From an uncultured Clostridium sp. (GTDB lineage Bacteria > Bacillota_A > Clostridia > Lachnospirales > Lachnospiraceae): 7,031 bases of DNA. The position numbers and the translations under genes are program-made. Shown one piece after another: positions 1 to 5,247 of this stretch (positions are counted from its first letter, which is position 1; every line of letters starts with the position of its first letter). The notes beneath the pieces are model-generated. The model was not told the DNA's origin, did not search any database, and worked only from the letters and a program-made list of their open reading frames with translations. Location: positions 1 through 7,031 of the forward strand of contig CAMAMD010000071.1 of the NCBI GenBank assembly GCA_945836785.1, given 5' to 3'.

Positions 1-68
1 ATTTTCCGCCATTATACATATATCTCATGCCATATTACCTTGGTGTGGCAGTTCGCCTTTGTGGCTAT

Positions 69-1433
69 CTAGGTATCATCTATACGTTCTGCAGATTTTT
101 GATTTGGAAACGTTACAGTGAATCGGGTTCCGAAATCCGGACGGGATAATACATCTATCGTTCCGTCATGTGCATCCACAATCCATTTTGCGATGGAGAG
201 CCCAAGTCCGGAGCCTCCGGTATTCTCATTTCTCGCCTCATCAGAGCGGTAAAATCGTTCAAATATATGCACAACATCCGAAGACTGCATACCGATTCCC
301 TCATCCTGAACCATATACTGTATTGACTCATTCACCTGCCTCACAGCAAGTTTGATAGTATCCCCTTGTGAGGAGTATTTCGCGGCATTCTGGACAAAAA
401 TCCGAATAGACTGTTTTATCATAGCCTGATCTCCGTACAACATAACAGGACAAACTCCATCCGACGGCATATCATACACATAGCGGTGTTGCTCATCTAT
501 CATCATGGATTCCTCCCAGACCTCTTTCATGACCTCAGCCATATCAAACTGTGTACATTTTAATGTATTTCTTCCACTGTCACCCCGGGCAAGGAAAAGC
601 AACTGTTCTACCAATTCTTTCATATGCTCCGACTCGTTTTTAAGAGCCTCTATGGACTCCTCCAGAACACTCTCATCTTCCTTTCCCCAACGATCCAGCA
701 TATTCACATAACCCTGAATAACCGAGATTGGTGTCCGAAGCTCATGGGATGCATCCGAAACGAATCTGGTCTGCTGACGTTTACTTTCCTGCATCCGTGC
801 AAGCAGATTGTTGAGTGCAACCTCTATGCTCTGCAAGTCCTTATCCCCTGTCGATATTCTGATATCCGACGCATCCGGTGACAGACTTGATATGGCATGT
901 TCCAAATGTTCCAAATTACCCGCAGAAGCATCATGTGCATGCTCATTTCTTCTCATCTGCACGCCATCCCCCTGCCCTGCGTATTCCATAGCCATAGTAC
1001 TTATCTCCTCAGCACGAACAGCCAGATCATTCAGCGGGCGCAGCTTACGCCTTATATCATCTGTATGAAATAATGCCGACACCAGCTGTATAAGTTGAAA
1101 GGCAAGCAGAATGCAAAGCGGAAACAACAGGTAATCAAACACTTCATGCAACACAAACGCATCTCTCTGTTCCATGCGCCCTTCATCAACTGTAGTAATC
1201 AGTTTCAAATCCGAATAAGATGAACCTTCAATATCCCAATTTATTTTTTTATACTCCTCCGGAATGGAAACATCCAGTTGATCTGTTCTCCACCATACAA
1301 TAGTAAGGAGGATGAGCATGACAAGCACAATGTCAAATCCCAGCACAGCAAAAAAATGTCTCAGCCAGAAACTGAAATTAATCCTCCTCGCAATTGAGGT
1401 CATTTTTCTATTGTCACGTCCTCTGTCTTCCAT
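69..1433 (-). CDS. Sensor histidine kinase, HAMP type, membrane-bound
   Basis: A 454-residue sensor kinase that should autophosphorylate on His230 and pass the phosphate to the regulator encoded just upstream. Two hydrophobic segments (about 27-48 and 99-121) flank a roughly 50-residue extracytoplasmic loop, so the sensing region is small. A HAMP-like linker follows (about 122-215); its connector is lengthened by some 35 residues that include GDGVQMRRNEHAHDAS. The DHp helix carries SHELRTP (229-235). The ATPase domain shows the N box QNAAKYS (348-354), G1 DEGIGM (377-382), F box FERFYR (391-396) and G2 GGSGLGL (406-412), so it looks fully active. The ATG at 1433 is preceded by AAGGA at good spacing and lies one base after the regulator's stop, implying co-transcription and probable translational coupling. 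The signal sensed cannot be told from the sequence. The family call is firm. Confidence 0.96.
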   Translation of the reverse strand: MEDRGRDNRKMTSIARRINFSFWLRHFFAVLGFDIVLVMLILLTIVWWRTDQLDVSIPEEYKKINWDIEGSSYSDLKLITTVDEGRMEQRDAFVLHEVFDYLLFPLCILLAFQLIQLVSALFHTDDIRRKLRPLNDLAVRAEEISTMAMEYAGQGDGVQMRRNEHAHDASAGNLEHLEHAISSLSPDASDIRISTGDKDLQSIEVALNNLLARMQESKRQQTRFVSDASHELRTPISVIQGYVNMLDRWGKEDESVLEESIEALKNESEHMKELVEQLLFLARGDSGRNTLKCTQFDMAEVMKEVWEESMMIDEQHRYVYDMPSDGVCPVMLYGDQAMIKQSIRIFVQNAAKYSSQGDTIKLAVRQVNESIQYMVQDEGIGMQSSDVVHIFERFYRSDEARNENTGGSGLGLSIAKWIVDAHDGTIDVLSRPDFGTRFTVTFPNQKSAERIDDT

Positions 1434-1434
1434 A

Positions 1435-2115
1435 TCAGTTTTCCTTTATCACATATCCGACGCCCCTGACTGTATGTATCAGCTTGATTCCGTATTTGTC
1501 ATCAATCTTTGTCCGCAGATAACGGACATAGACGTCAATAATATTGGTCTCTCCGATATAATCATATCCGCAGACCTCATTCATCAGTTTTTCTCTGTCG
1601 AGCACAATATTTTTATTGCGCATCAACGTGTGAAGCAGCTCAAATTCTCTGTGAGAGAGTTCTACCTCCTCGCCACGCACAAGCACCTCATGTCTGTCTT
1701 CGTCCAAGCTAACCTCTCCCACCTCAATTCGATGTCCGGTTCTCGGCTTTTCATTGCTGTGATTTTTAAGTGCAACCCTGATGCGGGCAAGCAGCTCCTC
1801 GATTGCAAATGGTTTTGTAATATAGTCATCCGCTCCTGCATCAAGACCGGAAACCTTATCCATCACAGCATCTCTTGCCGTAAGCATAATGACAGGTGTA
1901 TCCTTTTCCAAGCGAATACGTCTCAATACTTCCATTCCATTTAAACCGGGCAGCATAACATCAAGCAAAATAAGATCATAATTTCCGGTCAGTGCCTTAT
2001 CAAGTCCTTCTCTTCCGTCTAATGCTTTATCAACCTCATTTCCTTCATGCACCAGCTCCAATTCTACGAACCGCGCAATCTTGGCTTCATCTTCAATAAT
2101 TAATATTCTGCTCAT
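1435..2115 (-). CDS. OmpR/PhoB-family response regulator
   Basis: A 226-residue DNA-binding response regulator, the normal length for the OmpR class and the evident partner of the kinase that follows. The receiver domain (about 3-115) has the acidic pocket E8-D9, phospho-acceptor Asp52 in LLDVMLPG, switch Thr79 in MLTA and Lys101 in TKPF. The winged-helix effector domain (about 130-223) ends with the typical IDVYVRYLRTKID and HTVRGVGYV motifs. The ATG at 2115 has a GAGAGG-type ribosome site about 7 bases upstream. Only 22 bases separate this start from the hairpin upstream, too little for a complete promoter there, so expression probably depends on read-through from the DUF4342 gene or on a promoter inside it. 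A likely target is the repeat cluster upstream of that gene. The regulon cannot be read from the sequence. Confidence 0.97.
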   Translation of the reverse strand: MSRILIIEDEAKIARFVELELVHEGNEVDKALDGREGLDKALTGNYDLILLDVMLPGLNGMEVLRRIRLEKDTPVIMLTARDAVMDKVSGLDAGADDYITKPFAIEELLARIRVALKNHSNEKPRTGHRIEVGEVSLDEDRHEVLVRGEEVELSHREFELLHTLMRNKNIVLDREKLMNEVCGYDYIGETNIIDVYVRYLRTKIDDKYGIKLIHTVRGVGYVIKEN

Positions 2116-2136
2116 ATATTACCTCTCTCAAACAGC

Positions 2137-2184
2137 ACAAACCGAACCATTTGCCCGCACTGCAATGCAAATGATCCGGTTTGC
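2137..2184 (-). terminator. Strong 17-bp hairpin between DUF4342 gene and regulator
   Basis: Arms 2138-2154 and 2167-2183 enclose a 12-base loop. On the plus strand the stem has two A-C mismatches (2145/2176 and 2147/2174). In minus-strand RNA both become G-U wobbles, giving an unbroken 17-bp stem plus one more U-G at the base. It follows the DUF4342 stop by 8 bases. The T-run (2187-2193) lies on the plus-strand side; on the minus strand only a weak tract (TTTGTGCTGTTTG) follows the hairpin. It may be a leaky terminator, an RNA-processing or stabilising hairpin, or a terminator for antisense plus-strand transcription. Confidence 0.5.
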
Positions 2185-2191
2185 CGTTTTT

Positions 2192-2728
2192 TTATTTATT
2201 CTGGATATCTTTCTTGATATTCTCACAGGCTCCGGCCGCCTTATCGCACATATCATTTAAATCTACCGACACTCTGCCAACGCCCTCAAAATGATACTTG
2301 CAATCACAAAACATTCCTATAATAAGAAGTGGGAGCATTACCCAAAAAGCAAATATCAGCAACAGTACAAATACAATCACCGGCATTGCCATAATCTGCT
2401 TACCAGCATGATCTACATTGAATGTAGTGTCGCAGCCCTTTTTGATTACCCGCCCACACCAGCTAAAAAACTTATCAATCATCTCGCCAAAAGTTTTTTT
2501 CTTGCAGGAATCCTCATAGGTTGCCTGTGCCAATGCAAATTCCGATGACGGCTGTTTTTGTGAGGTGCTGTAGCTGTTTACCTCAGGTGCCTTTACCTTT
2601 CCCAGCTTTTCCAGATAAACGATGGCATCTAATATGTCGTAATCGCATGCCTCCAATGCTGATTTTGCATCCTCATAAGATACGCCTGTCTTCTCTCTGA
2701 TTTTTTCAACTTTTTCCAGATTATCCAT
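2192..2728 (-). CDS. UBA-like/DUF4342 small membrane protein
   Basis: A 178-residue protein with two recognisable parts. Residues 1-45 (MDNLEKVEKIREKTGVSYEDA to the VYLEKLGK region) form a UBA/TS-N-like three-helix fold with the SYEDAKSALEACDYDILDAI pattern, as in EF-Ts and other ubiquitin-associated-like bacterial domains. A polar linker (46-78) leads to a DUF4342-type region (about 80-150), where FGEMIDKFFSW precedes a long hydrophobic segment (113-141) that is probably a membrane helix or hairpin, followed by a cysteine-containing tail (FCDCKYHF). No signal peptide or catalytic motif is seen, and no biochemical role is established for the family. It starts at an ATG with AAGGA about 10 bases upstream. 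It precedes the regulator and kinase in the same direction with a 76-base gap, which suggests a functional link to the two-component system. That link is inference. Confidence 0.85.
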   Translation of the reverse strand: MDNLEKVEKIREKTGVSYEDAKSALEACDYDILDAIVYLEKLGKVKAPEVNSYSTSQKQPSSEFALAQATYEDSCKKKTFGEMIDKFFSWCGRVIKKGCDTTFNVDHAGKQIMAMPVIVFVLLLIFAFWVMLPLLIIGMFCDCKYHFEGVGRVSVDLNDMCDKAAGACENIKKDIQNK

Positions 2729-2821
2729 TTTACATACATCCTTTCTGATTTGTAATCTTTCTGTATTAAGATAGCCGTTTGTCCTTTGCTCATCTTGTAG
2801 CCTTATCTTACCGCTTGAAAA

Positions 2822-2862
2822 TTAATCTAAAATGCACGAAAGATTAAAATCAGATTAAAATG
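2822..2862 (-). promoter_or_regulatory. Candidate response-regulator operator: three 7-bp copies
   Basis: On the plus strand AGATTAAAAT occurs at 2841-2850 and again at 2852-2861, an exact direct repeat with an 11-bp period. A third core copy, inverted (TTAATCT), lies at 2822-2828. Eleven-base direct repeats are the usual spacing for OmpR/PhoB-type regulators binding head to tail on one DNA face. The cluster sits about 95-135 bases upstream of the DUF4342 start. A weak -10-like TAAGAT (minus strand, 2805-2810) without a good -35 would suit an activated promoter. The inverted pair 2822-2828/2841-2847 followed by TTTT on the minus strand could instead be a weak AT-rich terminator for fucO. Confidence 0.45.
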
Positions 2863-2881
2863 TTATTATAGTATTCTTATC

Positions 2882-4030
2882 CTACATGAGAGATTCATAA
2901 AGCTTTGTAATATCAGCTACACTTGTCTCTTTCGGATTGCCAGGTCTGCACGCATCATCATATGCAGACTGTGCAAGGAACGGAATATCCTCCGGTTTTA
3001 CAATCTCTTTCAAATCAGCCGGAATTCCTACATCCTGAGACAGCTGGCGCACTGCATCAACTGCTGCCTTTCTGTATTCCTCCTGACTCATTTCATCAAC
3101 ACCTGCAACTCCCATTGCTCTCGCAATTTCTCTGTACTTCTCACCGGTTGCCTCAGCATTGTACTCCATAACCGTAGGAAGTATAATTGCATTTGCCACA
3201 CCATGCGGTGTATCATACAGTGCTCCCAGCGGATGTGCCATAGAATGAACGATTCCAAGTCCTACATTGGAGAATCCCATGCCAGCAACATACTGTCCGA
3301 GGGCCATACCCTCTCTGCCCTCAGGCGTATTGTCAACAGCTCCACGCAAACTTCTTGATATAATCTCGATTGCTTTTAAATGGAACATATCCGAAAGTTC
3401 CCATGCCCCTGCTGTTATGTAACCCTCTATCGCATGTGTCAGTGCATCCATGCCGGTTGCAGCAGTCAGCCCCTTTGGCATGCTGGCCATCATCTCCGGA
3501 TCTACAAATGCGACAACAGGAATATCCTTTGGATCCACACATACCATCTTGCGGTTTTTCGCAACGTCAGTAATGACATAATTAATCGTAACCTCTGCCG
3601 CTGTTCCTGCAGTAGTTGGAACTGCAAATATCGGCACACATCTGTTTTTGGTCGGTGCCACACCCTCAAGACTTACCACATCCTCAAAATCAGGATTATT
3701 GATAATGACACCAATGGCCTTTGCCGTATCCATGGACGAACCGCCACCGATTGCGACAATGTAATCCGCTCCCGAAGCCTTGTATGCAGCCACACCAGTC
3801 TGTACATTTTCAATTGTCGGATTCGGCTTGATATTGGAATACAGTTCATATGCAAGAGATGCCCCCTCTAACACATCAAGCACTTTCTGTGTAACTCCAA
3901 ATTTCACCAGATCAGGATCCGAGCATACAAATGCTTTCGAAAAGCCTCTGCCCTGTGCCTCTGTTGCAATCTCTGCAATAGCACCTGCCCCATGATAGGA
4001 AGTCTCGTTTAACACAAATCTGTTTGCCAT
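2882..4030 (-). CDS. fucO: Lactaldehyde reductase / 1,2-propanediol oxidoreductase
   Basis: A 382-residue iron-dependent group III alcohol dehydrogenase that interconverts L-lactaldehyde and L-1,2-propanediol with NAD(H), normally the redox-balancing end step of anaerobic L-fucose or L-rhamnose catabolism in the cytoplasm. It aligns almost end to end with Escherichia coli FucO, sharing PTTAGTAAEVTINYVITD, GYITAGAW-like, ALGQYVAGMGFSNVGLG and TPHGVANAI. The iron ligands are all present: Asp195, His199, His262 and His276. The dinucleotide loop GGGSS is at 95-99. Asp38 matches the E. coli residue that favours NAD over NADP. The ATG at 4030 has an excellent AAAGGAGGAG site with the GGAGG core 9 bases upstream. 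It is a single-gene unit with its own promoter and leader; no fucose or rhamnose genes are in view, so the aldehyde source is unknown. Related 1,2-diols or aldehydes are possible substrates. Confidence 0.95.
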   Translation of the reverse strand: MANRFVLNETSYHGAGAIAEIATEAQGRGFSKAFVCSDPDLVKFGVTQKVLDVLEGASLAYELYSNIKPNPTIENVQTGVAAYKASGADYIVAIGGGSSMDTAKAIGVIINNPDFEDVVSLEGVAPTKNRCVPIFAVPTTAGTAAEVTINYVITDVAKNRKMVCVDPKDIPVVAFVDPEMMASMPKGLTAATGMDALTHAIEGYITAGAWELSDMFHLKAIEIISRSLRGAVDNTPEGREGMALGQYVAGMGFSNVGLGIVHSMAHPLGALYDTPHGVANAIILPTVMEYNAEATGEKYREIARAMGVAGVDEMSQEEYRKAAVDAVRQLSQDVGIPADLKEIVKPEDIPFLAQSAYDDACRPGNPKETSVADITKLYESLM

Positions 4031-4059
4031 AAAAATACTCCTCCTTTATAAAATAGTGC

Positions 4060-4122
4060 AAAACCTTCCCTGTATCTTTACCATATAGGGAAGGTTTTCC
4101 TGCAACCTGTAACCGTGGTTGC
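4060..4122 (-). promoter_or_regulatory. Structured 5' leader of fucO, candidate attenuator
   Basis: Two hairpins lie between the fucO promoter and its ribosome site. Hairpin 1 pairs GCAACC with GGTTGC (4117-4122 with 4102-4107, 9-base loop). Hairpin 2 is a perfect 12-bp stem, AAAACCTTCCCT with AGGGAAGGTTTT (4087-4098 with 4060-4071, 15-base loop), ending in four U and followed 4 bases later by ACTATTTTAT. In minus-strand RNA the 3' side of hairpin 1 (AGGTT, 4104-4108) could instead pair with the 5' side of hairpin 2 (AACCT, 4092-4096), giving mutually exclusive folds as in attenuators. No known riboswitch class was recognised. If the promoter call is wrong, hairpin 2 could simply be a second terminator behind the GH5 gene. 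Confidence 0.45.
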
Positions 4123-4134
4123 CCTGCTAATTAA

Positions 4135-4163
4135 ATTATATCTAAATCACCAAAAATTTGCAA
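4135..4163 (-). promoter_or_regulatory. fucO: Sigma-A-type promoter of fucO
   Basis: Reading the minus strand, a TTGCAA -35 (4158-4163, four of six consensus bases) is followed after exactly 17 bases by a perfect TATAAT -10 (4135-4140). Transcription would begin near 4128, giving a leader of about 98 bases that contains both hairpins. The promoter sits between the GH5 terminator candidate and fucO, supporting fucO as a separate transcription unit. Confidence 0.65.
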
Positions 4164-4184
4164 TAAATATTACCGCCATATGTC

Positions 4185-4214
4185 AAAAAGATTCCCATCA
4201 AAAGTGATAATCTT
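4185..4214 (-). terminator. Candidate terminator of the GH16-GH5 operon
   Basis: Three bases after the GH5 stop, minus-strand AAGATT-ATCA pairs with TGAT-(GGG bulge)-AATCTT around a CTTT loop, followed by TTT. That is a 10-bp stem with a 3-base bulge and a five-T tract overlapping its end. The location is right for an intrinsic terminator, but the stem is AT-rich and the tract short. Confidence 0.4.
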
Positions 4215-4217
4215 CAT

Positions 4218-5246
4218 TTAAAGACATTTTAATAGTTCTTCATAAATCGGACTGTAATGTTCTCCCGTTATACCAAAATTCATTTCCTTGTAACTCCAGA
4301 CAGCCCGCCCAATCTGGCACTCCTCAAAAACGTCATGAATATCCTGAAACCATCTAAGTGTAGCATCCGTATCAACATTATCAATCACACCATATTCCCC
4401 ACAGTACAAAGGTACATTATACATATCCGCGATCCTGACTGCTTCAGCAAAAAAGGCTCTAAAGAACTCTTTTCCACTCATCATGTCCGAGTATGGAAGA
4501 ATCGGCTGTGCATAATTATAGTCTATCAGTCTGTTGTTTTCTTCAATATAAAATCCGATTGCCTTTGGATAATCCACCGCATAATCAGCAGGCATATTTT
4601 CAACCCAGTAAGCAGCCTGATGTGTAAATATCAATGGTTCATAGCAGTGAAAATTATATGCTATCTTGTCATCATACGGTTTCCCCAGATCTTTAATCGT
4701 AGTCACAGAATTGCTTCTTGTTCCCCCCAGCAAAATCCATGTATCAGGTGCGATTGTACGAATGGCTTTTATTGTTTTCTCCGCAATCTGATTCCATTCA
4801 TCCCTACACGATGCATCAACCACTTCATTTAATAATTCAAATGCTACATTTTGAGAATATTCACCATATCGTCCGGCAAGCTTTTCCCATAAACAAACAA
4901 ATCGGTGCTGAAGCTTTTCACTATGGAAAAAATCCGAAGAATAACCTGCATCATCAAATACATAACCTGCGGTCTTGTGCAAATCCAGTATGATATTCAG
5001 ATTATTTGCAATACACCAAGAAATTGCATTATTGATGTATTGATAGCCCGCTTCTATCTCGTTTCCATCCGCATCCTCAACTAACTCAAAATCTATCGGA
5101 AGCCTCACGTGGTCAACTCCCATGCTGCTGATTTTTCTGATATCGTCTTTCGTGATAAAAGTATCCATATGATTTTTATCCATGCTGCATTGAGACAACC
5201 AGCCACCCAGATTGATTCCCCTTGTAAAACCATCAAATTTTCTCAT
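4218..5246 (-). CDS. GH5 endo-beta-glucanase, CelC-like, cytoplasmic
   Basis: A 342-residue single-domain glycoside hydrolase family 5 enzyme that should cleave beta-1,4 (and mixed-linkage) glucans or oligosaccharides with retention. It resembles Clostridium thermocellum CelC (343 residues) along its length: RGINLGGWLSQ near the start, DTFITKDDI, HVRLPIDF (46-53), AFELLNEVV with acid/base Glu141, NFHCYEP (198-204), YCGEYGVI with nucleophile Glu284, and AVWSYKEM (315-322). Both catalytic glutamates sit within a few residues of their CelC positions. No signal peptide is present, so it is probably intracellular and acts on imported oligosaccharides. I chose the ATG at 5246: AGGTGA lies 8 bases upstream, it is one base after the GH16 stop, and the length fits CelC. 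A GTG at 5264 would add six residues and overlap GH16. Exact specificity (glucan versus mannan) is not certain. Confidence 0.93.
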   Translation of the reverse strand: MRKFDGFTRGINLGGWLSQCSMDKNHMDTFITKDDIRKISSMGVDHVRLPIDFELVEDADGNEIEAGYQYINNAISWCIANNLNIILDLHKTAGYVFDDAGYSSDFFHSEKLQHRFVCLWEKLAGRYGEYSQNVAFELLNEVVDASCRDEWNQIAEKTIKAIRTIAPDTWILLGGTRSNSVTTIKDLGKPYDDKIAYNFHCYEPLIFTHQAAYWVENMPADYAVDYPKAIGFYIEENNRLIDYNYAQPILPYSDMMSGKEFFRAFFAEAVRIADMYNVPLYCGEYGVIDNVDTDATLRWFQDIHDVFEECQIGRAVWSYKEMNFGITGEHYSPIYEELLKCL

Positions 5247-5247
5247 A

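Noticed and set aside
11..16. A perfect TATAAT on the minus strand just after the kinase gene
   Set aside because: No acceptable -35 lies 16-18 bases upstream and the downstream gene is outside the window, so a promoter cannot be supported.
1312..1944. A 210-codon open frame on the plus strand opposite the regulator and kinase start
   Set aside because: It is antisense to two well-supported genes, its translation has no recognisable domain, and it has no convincing ribosome site. It is a codon-bias shadow.
2865..2870. A perfect TATAAT on the minus strand just after the fucO stop, upstream of the repeat cluster
   Set aside because: There is no -35 match at proper spacing inside the end of fucO, and the region is very AT-rich. 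It could be a real promoter with the repeats as downstream repressor sites, but the evidence is too weak to call.
3380..3871. A 163-codon open frame on the plus strand opposite fucO
   Set aside because: It overlaps the most conserved part of fucO and its translation is low-complexity and Cys-rich, as expected for a shadow.
4046..4084. A 12-codon minus-strand frame starting in the loop of the fucO leader hairpin and ending at the ribosome site (MVKIQGRFCTIL)
   Set aside because: A leader peptide was considered, but there is no ribosome site before its ATG, its start is in a hairpin loop and its codons show no run of a single amino acid.
4060..4122. Possible known riboswitch (guanidine-II type because of ACGG, preQ1, T-box)
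   Set aside because: ACGG here is not a closed tetraloop and lacks its paired partner hairpin; there is no T-box sequence or preQ1 core. The known classes I could recall do not fit.
4170..4217. A 15-codon minus-strand frame starting directly after the GH5 stop (MKIITFDGNLFDIWR)
   Set aside because: It is too short, lacks a clear ribosome site, and overlaps the candidate terminator hairpin.
4257..4832. A 191-codon open frame on the plus strand opposite GH5
   Set aside because: It is the antisense shadow of a clear GH5 catalytic domain, with Cys/His/Ile-rich composition lacking domain features.
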